A stretch of 64,000 nucleotides of DNA, from positions 186,001 to 250,000 of the forward strand of contig NZ_JACJOF010000038.1 in assembly GCF_014695395.1 (NCBI RefSeq), in the 5' to 3' direction. Origin of the DNA: Nodosilinea sp. FACHB-131. GTDB taxonomy: Bacteria > Cyanobacteriota > Cyanobacteriia > Phormidesmidales > Phormidesmidaceae. Positions 35,373 to 44,556 of this stretch are shown here, one piece after another (position 1 is the stretch's first letter; each line of letters starts with the position of its first letter). A program made the position numbers and the translations under genes. Under the pieces are notes generated by a model that saw only the letters and a list, made by a program, of their open reading frames with translations, searched no databases and was not told the DNA's origin.

Positions 35373-35915
35373 ATGCACCAAGCTCCTGCCCAACTCATTA
35401 CAGAGCGACTGATTTTACGGCGTCCATCCCTGGCCGATGCGGCGGCTGTTTATGAGTACGGTCGTGATCCCGAAGTGACCCGCTATATGGATTGGACAAG
35501 GCACACCAGCATTCAGGATGCTATTGAGGCGCTGGAAAGCTTTGCTGCTCAGTGGGAATCTGGCAGTGAATTCTGTTGGGCAATCACTACCAAGGCTGAA
35601 AACACCGTGATTGGGACGATCGCGTGCCGCATAGAAAGCCCTAGGGCAGATTTTGGTTATGTTCTAAACCGCCGCTATTGGGGCCAAGGGTTGGCGACAG
35701 AAGCCGTCAGGGCTGTGCTGTCATGGGTGATGAGCCTGCCCGAGATCGATCGCATCTGGGCAACGTGCGACACAGAGAATCTTGCATCAGCGCGAGTTTT
35801 GGAAAAGGCAGGTCTGTGGCGTGAGGGCATATTGCCTTGCTATATTGTTCGCCCTAACCTTTCTCCCATACCACGAGACACATTTATCTTCGCCAAAGTC
35901 CGAGAGCCGGTATGA
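35373..35915 (+). CDS. GNAT-family N-acetyltransferase (RimJ/RimL type)
   Basis: A 180-residue acetyltransferase of the GNAT fold, acetyl-CoA to an amine. It shows the RimJ/RimL opening (LITERLILRRPSLADAAAVYEYGRDPEVTRYM), the acetyl-CoA-binding loop RRYWGQGLATEAVRAVL near residues 112-128, and the CDTENLASARVLEKAGL region that ends the domain. Related enzymes acetylate ribosomal protein N-termini or small amines; the substrate here is unknown. It is single, on the plus strand, with a short gap to the DUF2839 gene. Confidence 0.9.
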   Translation: MHQAPAQLITERLILRRPSLADAAAVYEYGRDPEVTRYMDWTRHTSIQDAIEALESFAAQWESGSEFCWAITTKAENTVIGTIACRIESPRADFGYVLNRRYWGQGLATEAVRAVLSWVMSLPEIDRIWATCDTENLASARVLEKAGLWREGILPCYIVRPNLSPIPRDTFIFAKVREPV

Positions 35916-36014
35916 CAATCTCGCTATCAGCTAAGGCCCGTCGTAAATTGAGGGCCCGAATGACATCAAATCATTTAATCTGATGATGAGTAGAGCATGT
36001 AGCGGCGTGGACCC

Positions 36015-36230
36015 ATGGGCGAATCAAAACGACGCAAAGAGCAGCTGGGCGAAAAGTACGGTCAGTCAAAGCCAATTTTACCCTGGCTGCCAATTACCAA
36101 AGATCAGTCGCAGCAGTTCATGAAGTGGACTGCCCGAGGTACCTGGGGTGCCATTGTGCTGATCATCGCTTTTTGGATTACGCTGCGGTTTATTGGCCCC
36201 AGCTTGGGCTGGTGGACGCTGGCGGACTAG
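36015..36230 (+). CDS. DUF2839 small membrane protein
   Basis: A 71-residue cyanobacterial protein. The basic N-terminus starts MGESKRRKEQLGEKYGQ, followed by a linker and one transmembrane helix (about 45-63, AIVLIIAFWITLRFIG) and a short WWTLAD end. The sequence fits the DUF2839 family, conserved in cyanobacteria and of unknown function. The ATG at 36015 is the only sensible start. Confidence 0.88.
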   Translation: MGESKRRKEQLGEKYGQSKPILPWLPITKDQSQQFMKWTARGTWGAIVLIIAFWITLRFIGPSLGWWTLAD

Positions 36231-36433
36231 GGCGAGCCAAATAGCGTTTTGGTTTTGGCTTCGTCTAGCTGTCCATGTCCTACAATGACTTGGCCAGTGC
36301 TGCATTTCAAGATTTGAAGACAAAACCGAGACAAATCTCCCGCCAGCGCTAAGAAATCGTAACTGATGCTTCCCGTCTTCCTTTGATTCTGGGTAGAGTG
36401 GGGGAAGGTGGTTGCGTGGGAGCTTACGGGTAT

Positions 36434-38650
36434 ATGCTGAGTCAACAACAGCAGTCTGGCCCCCAGCGGGGAGAACCCCTGACAGAAGGGGTTGCTAAGG
36501 ATTTCAGTCTAATTATTGATGAGGCCGACTCAGCCCTGGGGCTATCTGAGGTGATGGTGCCAGTACCCCAGAGCCGCAACCAGTCTTGGCGACTGCTGCT
36601 GATTACTCTGCTGAGCTGTTTTGCAGCCAGTGGCGCGGCGCTAGGAGCATTATTCTGGCTGATCAATCTGCCCCCCACCGCCAACTGCGACAACCCAGCC
36701 TCGGTAACGACCGATCGCGCCCAGCTATTTTGTGCCCAAGTCGCGGCTGAGTCGGGCGCACTGCCCGATGTGCTGACTGCCCTCGATTTAGCGGGCAGCT
36801 GGACGACTGGACACCCGCTCTACTATGAAGTGCAGCCTCTGATTGAGCAGTGGTCGTGGGTGGTGCTCAAGGCCGCTGAGCAGGAGCTGCGCAGCAACGG
36901 CAGCATGGAGCAGGCCCAGTCGCTGGTGAGCCACATTCCGGCTGAGAGCCCGGTATTTGCCACCGCCCAAGAGACCATGCAAACCTGGCAGGGCGAGTGG
37001 GAGCAGGGCGAAGCCATTATGGCCACGGCCCAAACTGCGCTGAAGCAAAAAGATTGGGCCACGGCCTCGCAGCAGGTGTTGGCCCTGGCCGAACTGAACA
37101 ATTCTCACTGGCGGGTCGGGCAGGTACAGGCCCTGTCGCGCCAGATTCGCCTAGAGCGTCGGGCTCAGGAGCTGTTGGCTGAGGCGGTAGCCACTGCTGT
37201 CCCCGGCGGCAGCGATCGCCTCGAAGCCGCCCTGCGCACCGCTACCCAGATCAATGAGAGCACCTACGCTCGCCAGCAGGTGCAGCCCTACCTCGATCGC
37301 TGGAGTGACCTGCTGCTCAAGCTGGGGCAGGACAAGTGGTACGCCTCGGAACTCGACGCGGCGATCGCCCTGGGTCGCAGCGCTGCCCTCAACCCCAGCC
37401 GTGCCAAAGTTGCCCAAGAGCTGATCTGGATTAGCCAAGCCCGCCAACTGGCCCAGAAAAGCCTGACGACCTGGCGCACCTCCCCTGACCAACTGGTGAC
37501 GCTCTACCAGGCCATGCTGCTGGCCAACCGCCTGCCCGCTGAGAGCCCTTACTATCCCCAGGCCCAGTCGAGCGTGATGAGCTGGCGCAACCACATGGGC
37601 GAGCTGGCCCGCCTACAAACCGCCCAAGTAATTGGGCAGGTGCGCACCAAAGAGACACTAAAATCGGCTATTGGCCAGGCCGCCCAGGTACCGGTAGGGC
37701 ATCCCCGTCGCGTGCAGGCCCAAACGATGGTGGCCCACTGGCGGCAGGAGATTGAGCGACTAGAAGATCGCCCCCTGCTAGTCAAAGCCCACGAGCTGGC
37801 CAGCGCCAAAACCTTCGACAGCCTGCGGGAGGCGATTCAGGCGGCCAGCGGCATCCCTCTACACCGAGCACTGCGCGGCGAGGCCCAAAGCTGGGTCTAT
37901 ATTTGGACCAGTGAACTCCAGGTGATGGAAGATCGCCCCTTGCTCAGCCGGGCGCGATCGCTAGCCCAGCGCGGCCAGCTGTCCCAAGCCATTGTCGAAG
38001 CCAGCGCCGTTAAGCCTGGTCGCGCCCTCTACGATGAAGCCAGTGCCGCGATCGCCGGCTGGCAGGGAGAGATTGCGGCTGCCGAACGGGCTCGCCTGCG
38101 TGCCCTGGAGCGGGCTGCTGCCCGTCGGGCCGAGGTGATACCTGAGGAGACTGCGGCCCCGGTGGAGACTCCCGCTGCATCCCTTGAGAACGCGACGACT
38201 GCGCCCCTGGAAGAGGGTATACCAATGGCCCCCGCGCCAGTTAACTCCAACCTGGGCTGGCCGCCGTCTCCCCTGCCCGATCGCATTGATACCGTCCCTG
38301 GCGCAGCGGCTCCAGCTGAGGCAGAAGTTGCTGAGCCGCGATCGCCTCAGCCTCCCAGTGCTCCTGCGGTAGAACCCACCCCGGTGGATCTCGCTCCAGC
38401 TCCCCTACCAGCGGCGATTCCACCCCAGCCGCTGATGGCGCCGTCGGTTCCGGCCCCTCAGCCGCTCGAACTGGTGCCCAATCCGGCGGCTGCCCCCGCT
38501 GGAGAACCCCAGGCGGCGCAGCCTGTGGCTCCAGTCATATCCGCCCAGCCCCAGCCCGAATACCTGGCTCGTGCGCCGCTGGGGTTACCCCATGCCGCCA
38601 GCCCGCATACCGAAGTGTTGTTCTCGGGCGCGCTCTACGCCGGACATTGA
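36434..38650 (+). CDS. Large membrane-anchored protein with W-containing helical repeats
   Basis: A 738-residue protein starting at ATG 36434; an upstream frame from 36383 adds 17 unlikely residues. The cytoplasmic N-terminus (about 1-50) precedes one membrane helix (about 56-77, RLLLITLLSCFAASGAALGA). The outer region (about 85-560) is built of about six helical repeats, each ending in a W-rich helix (for example AQTMVAHWRQEIERLEDRPLL, SWVYIWTSEL, AIAGWQGEI), with an EDRPLL motif recurring near 460 and 510. The C-terminal 180 residues are proline- and alanine-rich, low-complexity. It resembles TPR-like scaffolds conserved in cyanobacteria, with no known function. Confidence 0.78.
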   Translation: MLSQQQQSGPQRGEPLTEGVAKDFSLIIDEADSALGLSEVMVPVPQSRNQSWRLLLITLLSCFAASGAALGALFWLINLPPTANCDNPASVTTDRAQLFCAQVAAESGALPDVLTALDLAGSWTTGHPLYYEVQPLIEQWSWVVLKAAEQELRSNGSMEQAQSLVSHIPAESPVFATAQETMQTWQGEWEQGEAIMATAQTALKQKDWATASQQVLALAELNNSHWRVGQVQALSRQIRLERRAQELLAEAVATAVPGGSDRLEAALRTATQINESTYARQQVQPYLDRWSDLLLKLGQDKWYASELDAAIALGRSAALNPSRAKVAQELIWISQARQLAQKSLTTWRTSPDQLVTLYQAMLLANRLPAESPYYPQAQSSVMSWRNHMGELARLQTAQVIGQVRTKETLKSAIGQAAQVPVGHPRRVQAQTMVAHWRQEIERLEDRPLLVKAHELASAKTFDSLREAIQAASGIPLHRALRGEAQSWVYIWTSELQVMEDRPLLSRARSLAQRGQLSQAIVEASAVKPGRALYDEASAAIAGWQGEIAAAERARLRALERAAARRAEVIPEETAAPVETPAASLENATTAPLEEGIPMAPAPVNSNLGWPPSPLPDRIDTVPGAAAPAEAEVAEPRSPQPPSAPAVEPTPVDLAPAPLPAAIPPQPLMAPSVPAPQPLELVPNPAAAPAGEPQAAQPVAPVISAQPQPEYLARAPLGLPHAASPHTEVLFSGALYAGH

Positions 38651-38675
38651 CCTAGCCCAACGCTGATTAACGTCC

Positions 38676-39971
38676 CTACTGCCGCTGATTGGCCTCACCA
38701 GTGTTGCTGCGCAGCAACATCTCTTGGTGGCGAATAGTGTTGTTGGCGATCTCCCACGGAAAGGTAAACGACTCAAACGACTCGCTAGTGATGCGATCGA
38801 CATCTAAATCGGTTACTACCCGTCTGAGAATGTCAAACAGGGTTTCCCGCAGAGCCGCCAGTTCCTCCAGCGATTGAGCCCGATCGATTTCATCGATCAG
38901 CGCCAAAATTTCTAGGTTGTAGGTGTCGGCTCGATTCTTTTGCTTGCCCAACAGCCACGATCGCAGCTGCCACAGGCTCGAAATACCCAGCACACCCACC
39001 GACAGCAGCAGCCCAATAGGTTCGGCATACTCCACCAAGAACTCAGGCTCGCCCTGGCTATAAAAGGCTTCGGCTCCAGGGTGCAGCGGCAGGCCTAAAT
39101 CCCCCGAGGTGTCCAGGCGAATTCTGGCGGCGCGGGGATATAGCGCCACTAGCTCGTTGCGGTTTTGGTGCAGGGTCTGGGTGAGGGCATTTACCACCTT
39201 CGGGGGCAGACTCTCGTGGGCCACCAGCAGCGCATTTACCGCCACCGCCGGCAGGTCGGCGGCGGGCACGGGCCGCCCGCCGTTATAGGTTCCCTTAGGA
39301 ATTACCTGAGCTTCGAGGTAGGGCAGCGACAGCTGGAGGGCATCGCCCTGATCGATCGGAATCAAGCGAATAGTACCAGTTTGCAGCAGCTCCCCCACGG
39401 CGGGATTGCCTAGGGTAATGACCCGAAACAGGGCGTCCGCCTTTCCCGCAGCCAGGGCGGCGTGGGCTTGATCGGCAGGCATAGGCAGAACCGTCATGGT
39501 GTCTGCGCTCAGGCCGTAGTGCTGCACTAGCGGCCAGAATAGGGCATAGGAGCCGCTGCCCTCGGGCATGAGGGCCACCCGCTTGCCCCGCAGGTCAGCC
39601 ACGCCGTTGATATTGGTATTGGTGCGAGCCAGCAGATGAAACATCTCAGGAAACAGCAGGGCCACCGCCCGCACTGGGGGCTGTACCGGTGTATCGCTCT
39701 GCACTAGGGCCAACTGGGCCGCCTTGGTCTGGAGCAAATCCATATTTTGTAGAGAGCCGTCGGTTTCTATCACCTCAATGGCAATGGTGGGATGGTTGCG
39801 AGCCACCACCTCGGCAAAGGCCTGGCTAAAGGCGTAATATTCACCCGTGCTGCCACCCGAAGCCAGCACCAGTCGGTAGGTGCGGGTGTGCTCGCGCACC
39901 AAAAAAAAGGCTGAGGCCACAACCCCCACCAGACTCAGCACCACCACCGGCAAGACAACCTTTCCCTGCAT
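38676..39971 (-). CDS. TAXI-family periplasmic-binding-type protein, membrane anchored
   Basis: A 431-residue protein using the ATG at 39971. An alternative start at 40073 would add a tail that reaches into the PBP2 upstream region. The N-terminal membrane helix (about 4-22, VVLPVVVLSLVGVVASAFF) is followed by a TAXI solute-binding domain (about 30-300, LVLASGGSTGEYYAFSQAFAEVV, ALVQSDTPVQ, GKRVALMPEGSGSYALFWPL). A second membrane helix (about 325-345) leads into a cytoplasmic helical tail (about 350-431). TAXI proteins normally feed a TRAP transporter, but no TRAP permease is nearby, so it could be a sensor or an unusual binding protein. It converges on the large helical-repeat gene. Confidence 0.8.
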   Translation of the reverse strand: MQGKVVLPVVVLSLVGVVASAFFLVREHTRTYRLVLASGGSTGEYYAFSQAFAEVVARNHPTIAIEVIETDGSLQNMDLLQTKAAQLALVQSDTPVQPPVRAVALLFPEMFHLLARTNTNINGVADLRGKRVALMPEGSGSYALFWPLVQHYGLSADTMTVLPMPADQAHAALAAGKADALFRVITLGNPAVGELLQTGTIRLIPIDQGDALQLSLPYLEAQVIPKGTYNGGRPVPAADLPAVAVNALLVAHESLPPKVVNALTQTLHQNRNELVALYPRAARIRLDTSGDLGLPLHPGAEAFYSQGEPEFLVEYAEPIGLLLSVGVLGISSLWQLRSWLLGKQKNRADTYNLEILALIDEIDRAQSLEELAALRETLFDILRRVVTDLDVDRITSESFESFTFPWEIANNTIRHQEMLLRSNTGEANQRQ

Positions 39972-40106
39972 AGATCTCCTGGGCCGATATAAAATGGTGA
40001 CTGGCTGATTTTGCCGTGGGGTGCTGTCCAAGTCCAGCTCAGGATTGGTAGGCTTTCCACCGCAAAACTCCATCTCTGGAATTGGATTGGGTTTACATTT
40101 ACACCT

Positions 40107-41906
40107 ATGGCTCTACTCCAAAATTTACCCTACGTACCCGATACTGTGCGCGGTCGCACTGTCGGGCGCAGCTTTCAGGCCGTGTTCCTGATGGTGCTGG
40201 TGTCGGTGCTGCTGGTGGGGGCCTTTGGGCTGCGGCTATTTCAGCTCCAGGTGGTGGAGGGCGATCGCAACCGTCAGCTAGCTGACACCAACCGCATTCG
40301 CCTGGTGCCCAAGCGCCCGGCTCGCGGCACCATCTTTGACCGCAACGGCAAAATTCTTGCCGGCAGCCGCCTGTCGCATACGGTGTCAATTTGGCCGATC
40401 GCACTACCCCGCGATAAGTGGCCGATGGTAATTAACCGCCTGTCCAAGGTGCTCAATGTGCCCCCTGACGAGATTCAAAGGCGCCTAGAGCAGGCGGGCT
40501 ACGAGTCGATTGAATCGATTACCATTGCCCGCGGCATTAGCCCCGCCCAGGCCACGGCCCTGGCTGAATACACCAACGAGCTGCCTGGGGTGCGTCTGGA
40601 GGCCGAGGCGGTGCGCAACTATCCCAACGGTGACCTCGCCGCCCACGTCATTGGCTACACGGGCGAACTCACCGACGAGCAGCTCAAGGCCCGCCGCGAG
40701 CAGGGCTATCGTCTGGGGGATGTGGTGGGACAGATGGGGGCCGAGGCGGCCTTTGAGAGCACGCTGCACGGCACCTGGGGTGGCCAGCAGGTGGAAGTGG
40801 ATAGCGCTGGACGAATTATCAGCATTTTGGGCGATAAGCCCGCTGTTGCCGGAAAAGACATTCAGCTCACTATCGATATTGAGCTGCAGCGGGCGGCGGA
40901 GGCAGCTCTGGGCACCCGTGAGGGGGCGATCGTCGCCATCGACCCGCGCAGTGGCGCTGTGCTGGCCATGGCCAGTTGGCCCACCTACGACCCCAATATT
41001 TTCACCACCCGCATTACTGAGGCCCAGTGGCAGCAGCTTCAGGGAGCTGACCACCCCTTTCTCAACCGATCGCTGCAAGCGTTTCCACCGGCCAGTACCT
41101 TTAAGATTGTCACCACGGCGGCGGCCCTAGAGTCGGGTAAATACGATCCAGGCACGGTGCTGCCCACCTATCCCTACATCCAGGTAGGAGGCATTCAGTT
41201 TGGCGATTGGAACCGAGCGGGCTTCGGCCCCCTAGGTTTCCCCGGAGCGATGGCCTGGAGTAGCGACACCTTCTTTTATCAGGTAGCTATGCGCTTGGGT
41301 GGCCCCACTCTGATTGAGATGACCCGCCGCTTTGGCTTTGGCCGCAAAACCGGCATTGAGCTGGGGGCCGAAGAAAGCCCTGGCTTGGTGCCCGACGACG
41401 CCTGGAAGCAAAAAACCCTCGACACCCCCTGGGTGATTGGCGATGCCATCAACATGTCGATTGGCCAGGGGTTTATGCAGGCAACCCCCCTCCAGGTGGC
41501 AAACATGTTTGCGGTGCCCGCCAACAATGGCTACCGGGTCACCCCCCACCTACTCAAAGACAACGAAGAGCACCGCAACTGGAAAGAGTCTCTAGAGCTA
41601 AGCGATGTGACGATTGACGTCTTACACCAGGGGCTGCGACGGGTAATTACAGGCGGCACGGGCCAGAGCCTCAACGTGCCCCACCTACCTCCCCTTTCGG
41701 GTAAAAGTGGCACCGCTGAAGCGCCGCCTGGCCTTTCCCACGCCTGGTTTGGAGCCTATGCCCCCATGGAAAACCCCGAGGTGGTGGTGGTGGCTTTTGC
41801 CGAACACTCGGGCGGCGGCGGTGGTAAGGTGGCGGCCCCCATGGTGTTGCAGGTGTTAGAGGCTTACTTCAAGGCCAATCAAAATTCAACAGCGGCAGCG
41901 CCCTAG
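40107..41906 (+). CDS. mrdA: Penicillin-binding protein 2, peptidoglycan transpeptidase
   Basis: A 599-residue class B PBP; the ATG at 40107 gives the standard membrane-anchored N-terminus, and an earlier start at 40011 is unlikely. Landmarks are the membrane helix (about 25-45), the N-terminal PBP dimerisation domain (RGTIFDRNGKILA), the SxxK active-site serine S330 with K333 (PASTFKI), the SSD motif and KSGT (533-536). PBP2 cross-links lateral-wall peptidoglycan and works with RodA in elongation. Its last four bases overlap the convergent ArsR-type gene. Confidence 0.95.
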   Translation: MALLQNLPYVPDTVRGRTVGRSFQAVFLMVLVSVLLVGAFGLRLFQLQVVEGDRNRQLADTNRIRLVPKRPARGTIFDRNGKILAGSRLSHTVSIWPIALPRDKWPMVINRLSKVLNVPPDEIQRRLEQAGYESIESITIARGISPAQATALAEYTNELPGVRLEAEAVRNYPNGDLAAHVIGYTGELTDEQLKARREQGYRLGDVVGQMGAEAAFESTLHGTWGGQQVEVDSAGRIISILGDKPAVAGKDIQLTIDIELQRAAEAALGTREGAIVAIDPRSGAVLAMASWPTYDPNIFTTRITEAQWQQLQGADHPFLNRSLQAFPPASTFKIVTTAAALESGKYDPGTVLPTYPYIQVGGIQFGDWNRAGFGPLGFPGAMAWSSDTFFYQVAMRLGGPTLIEMTRRFGFGRKTGIELGAEESPGLVPDDAWKQKTLDTPWVIGDAINMSIGQGFMQATPLQVANMFAVPANNGYRVTPHLLKDNEEHRNWKESLELSDVTIDVLHQGLRRVITGGTGQSLNVPHLPPLSGKSGTAEAPPGLSHAWFGAYAPMENPEVVVVAFAEHSGGGGGKVAAPMVLQVLEAYFKANQNSTAAAP

Positions 41907-42256
41907 CTGCGGCTAGCGAGGCTAAAGTTGCGAAAGTGCTGGGCCTGGGCCTCAATGCGGCAGGCGAGGCGATCGCACACCAATCCGCATAGGTCAAAGA
42001 TGAGCTCGTCGGCGACGCTGTAGTAGGCGGAGGTGCCTTCGGTGCGGCGGCTGAGAATGCCCGCCTGGAGCATCACCTTAAGGTGCTTGGAGACGTTAGC
42101 CTGGCTGGTTTGGGTGGCCTCGACCAGCTCCTGCACGCATTTTTCACCCTCGCGCAGGAAGTTAAGAATTCGTAGCCGCATGGGCTCACTGAGTACGCTG
42201 AAATACTCTGCTACCTGCTGCACAACTTCAGCTGAAACCGGTTCTACAGAGTCCAT
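41903..42256 (-). CDS. Cysteine-containing ArsR/SmtB-family regulator
   Basis: A 117-residue winged-helix repressor. The recognition helix is in TSQANVSKHLKVMLQAGIL (residues about 50-68). It has four cysteines: C40 in the alpha-3 region (EKCVQEL) and C90, C94 and C99 in the C-terminal helix (DLCGLVCDRLACR). The SmtB alpha-5 zinc site is absent. Cys at alpha-3 plus C-terminal Cys suggests a thiol, persulfide or soft-metal (Cd/Pb/As) sensor such as the SqrR/BigR or CmtR subclasses, but I cannot choose between them. The genes around (PBP2 and dxr) do not reveal the target, so it may act elsewhere or autoregulate. Confidence 0.88.
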   Translation of the reverse strand: MDSVEPVSAEVVQQVAEYFSVLSEPMRLRILNFLREGEKCVQELVEATQTSQANVSKHLKVMLQAGILSRRTEGTSAYYSVADELIFDLCGLVCDRLACRIEAQAQHFRNFSLASRS

Positions 42257-42487
42257 TGGGTTTAGGGGGTAGGATCGGGTGTGCGCAAACGATTCCCAGT
42301 AATTTTAACAACTATTGTATTTTTACAGTTATCCATAGCGATACAGTCATCAAATCTTGTCAATTGCTTAGCCATGATCCCCGAGGGGTTTAACCGAAGT
42401 TTAGGAAACGAGATTTCGCTAAGACCTTGGGTCATGGCCCCCGCCGTGGGATTCTTAAAGAAGCGTTCACCCACCTTGAGGATTGCT

Positions 42488-43681
42488 GTGAAAGCCATCA
42501 CCCTGCTTGGATCAACTGGGTCTATCGGTACCCAGACCCTCGACATTTTGGAGCACCACCCCGACCAGTTCCGCCTAGTGGGTATTGCCGCAGGGAACAA
42601 TGTGGAGCTGCTAGCCCAACAGGTGCGCCAGTTTAAGCCTGAGATCGTCGCCATCTGCAATCCCGACAAACTGGGTGAACTGCGCGACGCCCTAGCCGGT
42701 CTCGACCCGATGCCCCAGCTGCTCGCGGGCGACGACGGGATTGTGGAAGTGGCCCGCTACGGCGACGCTGAGGCCGTAGTGACAGGCATTGTTGGCTGCG
42801 CTGGTCTGCTGCCGACCCTGGCGGCGATCGAGGCGGGTAAAGACATTGCCTTAGCCAACAAAGAGACCCTGATTGCCGGTGGCCCCGCCGTGCTGCCCCT
42901 GGTCGAAAAGCACGGCGTCAAGCTGCTGCCCGCCGACTCCGAGCACTCTGCCATTTTCCAGTGCCTTCAAGGGGTACCCAAAGACGGGCTGCGGCGGATT
43001 TTACTTACGGCTTCTGGCGGTGCCTTCCGCGACTGGCCGGTGGAGAAGCTGGCCCAGGTAACGGTGGCCGATGCCCTCAAGCACCCCAACTGGTCGATGG
43101 GTCGCAAGATTACCGTGGATTCTGCCACTCTGATGAACAAGGGGCTAGAGGTGATCGAGGCCCACTATCTATTTGGTCTGGACTACGATCGCATCGACAT
43201 CGTCATCCATCCCCAAAGCATTATTCACTCGCTAATTGAGTTGCAAGATACGTCGGTGCTGGCTCAGCTGGGCTGGCCCGATATGCGTTTGCCGCTGCTC
43301 TATGCCCTCTCCTGGCCCGATCGCATCTACACCGACTGGGAACCGCTTGACTTGGTCAAAGCGGGCGACCTCACCTTCCGCGAGCCCGACCACGCCAAAT
43401 ATCCCTGCATGGATCTGGCCTACGCCGCTGGGCGGGCAGGCGGGACGATGACCGCTGTGCTCAACGCCGCCAACGAGCAGGCGGTGGCACTATTCTTAGA
43501 CGAAAAGATTCATTTCTTAGAGATTCCCAAAGTGATTGAAGGGGTGTGCGATCGCCACCGCTCCCACAACGTTACTCAGCCGGTGCTGGCCGATATTCTC
43601 GCTGCCGACCAGTGGGCTAGAGCCGAGGCTACCAGCGTTAGCGAGTCGTTGACCTCAGCCACTGTCGTTTCAATGGGATAG
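42488..43681 (+). CDS. dxr: 1-deoxy-D-xylulose 5-phosphate reductoisomerase
   Basis: A 397-residue enzyme of the MEP isoprenoid pathway that converts DXP to MEP with NADPH and a divalent metal. The GTG at 42488 gives the family start ([21 protein letters not shown], with the NADPH-binding motif). An ATG at 42281 would add 69 residues that look unconserved. Landmarks are NKETLIAGG, the metal- and substrate-binding [41 protein letters not shown] and a C-terminal helical domain with [13 protein letters not shown]. It supplies precursors for carotenoids, phytol and quinone side chains. Confidence 0.97.
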   Translation: MKAITLLGSTGSIGTQTLDILEHHPDQFRLVGIAAGNNVELLAQQVRQFKPEIVAICNPDKLGELRDALAGLDPMPQLLAGDDGIVEVARYGDAEAVVTGIVGCAGLLPTLAAIEAGKDIALANKETLIAGGPAVLPLVEKHGVKLLPADSEHSAIFQCLQGVPKDGLRRILLTASGGAFRDWPVEKLAQVTVADALKHPNWSMGRKITVDSATLMNKGLEVIEAHYLFGLDYDRIDIVIHPQSIIHSLIELQDTSVLAQLGWPDMRLPLLYALSWPDRIYTDWEPLDLVKAGDLTFREPDHAKYPCMDLAYAAGRAGGTMTAVLNAANEQAVALFLDEKIHFLEIPKVIEGVCDRHRSHNVTQPVLADILAADQWARAEATSVSESLTSATVVSMG

Positions 43682-43691
43682 GAGGGTACCC

Positions 43692-43883
43692 GTGGAGCTG
43701 CTGATTGTGCTGGGGGCGATCGTGATTGCGATCGTGGTGTTTGGCTGGGTGTTTAAGCTGATCAAAAACACCATTCAAACGGTGCTGTTGGTGACCTTTT
43801 TGCTGCTGGCGCTCTACTTCATCTTTGGCATCGGCCCCGATGCCGTTTGGGATCAGATTCAAACCTGGCTAGAGGGCACGTAG
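43692..43883 (+). CDS. Small two-helix hypothetical membrane protein
   Basis: A 63-residue protein with GTG start at 43692, 10 bases after dxr, so probably co-transcribed with it. Two hydrophobic stretches (about 2-20 and 28-48, with FKLIKNTIQTVLLVTFLLLALYF) are separated by a short basic linker, and the tail is amphipathic. No family is recognised and no function can be assigned. The compact spacing to dxr and the regular membrane topology support a real gene. Confidence 0.6.
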   Translation: MELLIVLGAIVIAIVVFGWVFKLIKNTIQTVLLVTFLLLALYFIFGIGPDAVWDQIQTWLEGT

Positions 43884-43946
43884 GGTTTGAGAGGCCGTGT
43901 CACCGCTGGGATGCTTACCAAGTAACAGCTATAGTTATTTGCCCGG

Positions 43947-44210
43947 TTACGGCTCCTCGTAAATATCGCGTCGATGACCCACTTTAATTACTCGGATAAC
44001 GAGGGCCATCTCCTCAATGCTGTAGATAATCCGATAATCACCTAACCTTACGCGATACTGATTTTGCCGTCCCTTGAGCTTCTTGCAGCCCAGCGGTCTA
44101 GGCTCTTGAGCTAGCCGCTCGAGCAGCACAACTAAGTCTTTTTGAACGGCCAAGGGAAGCTTTTTTAGCTGTCGCTGGGCAGCGGGCTGGATCAGAATCT
44201 CGTAGCTCAT
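43947..44210 (-). CDS. RelE/ParE-family toxin
   Basis: An 87-residue protein with the RelE/ParE fold signature: SYEILIQPAAQRQLKKLP at the N-terminus, PLGCKKLKGRQNQYRVRLGDYRIIYSI in the core and VIKVGHRRDIYE at the C-terminus. RelE types cleave mRNA on the ribosome and ParE types poison gyrase; the GDYRIIY and GHRRDIY motifs are typical of RelE-like enzymes. It follows its antitoxin gene with an ATGA overlap, as is normal for this class. Confidence 0.9.
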   Translation of the reverse strand: MSYEILIQPAAQRQLKKLPLAVQKDLVVLLERLAQEPRPLGCKKLKGRQNQYRVRLGDYRIIYSIEEMALVIRVIKVGHRRDIYEEP

Positions 44211-44443
44211 CCAAGACCAAGCTCTTGTTTAAAGCTCTCCAGCGAAACGCTTCCCGGCTCTTGCAGCGCCATGTCTGCGTCAAAACCATCAATTTCATCT
44301 TCAATGGTTTCTAGCGCTTGCGCTAGGTCAGCACTGTACTTAAATTGCAAATACTGCAAGAAATGGTAGAGCTCGTCTAGGGCGGTTCTTGGCAGGGGCG
44401 AGATCTCTAAATTGACAATTTCAGTGAGCGGCAAGGTAGTCAT
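44207..44443 (-). CDS. Cognate antitoxin of the RelE-like toxin
   Basis: A 78-residue acidic protein overlapping the toxin start by four bases. Residues about 1-45 are helical and could form the dimer or DNA-binding part (LPRTALDELYHFLQYLQFKYSADL). Residues 50-78 are an acidic tail that likely wraps the toxin (LETIEDEIDGFDADM, then SVSLESFKQELGLG). The sequence does not clearly match one named antitoxin family, but the genetic position makes the role clear. Confidence 0.75.
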   Translation of the reverse strand: MTTLPLTEIVNLEISPLPRTALDELYHFLQYLQFKYSADLAQALETIEDEIDGFDADMALQEPGSVSLESFKQELGLG

Positions 44444-44556
44444 AGCTGGCCCAAAGGAAGAGTGAGTGAATCTTGTCCTATCCTAGCGATTGCCCCTAGG
44501 TAGCGATCACGGGACGATCAAGCCATCTCTTGCTTAGGACCCTTGAATATGGGCGA

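Noticed and set aside
40485-41130. Roughly 200-codon frames on both strands inside mrdA
   Set aside because: They overlap the transpeptidase core of PBP2 and have no independent features.
42281-42487. 69-residue N-terminal extension of Dxr
   Set aside because: The family N-terminus begins with the NADPH-binding motif directly after GTG 42488; the extension looks unconserved.
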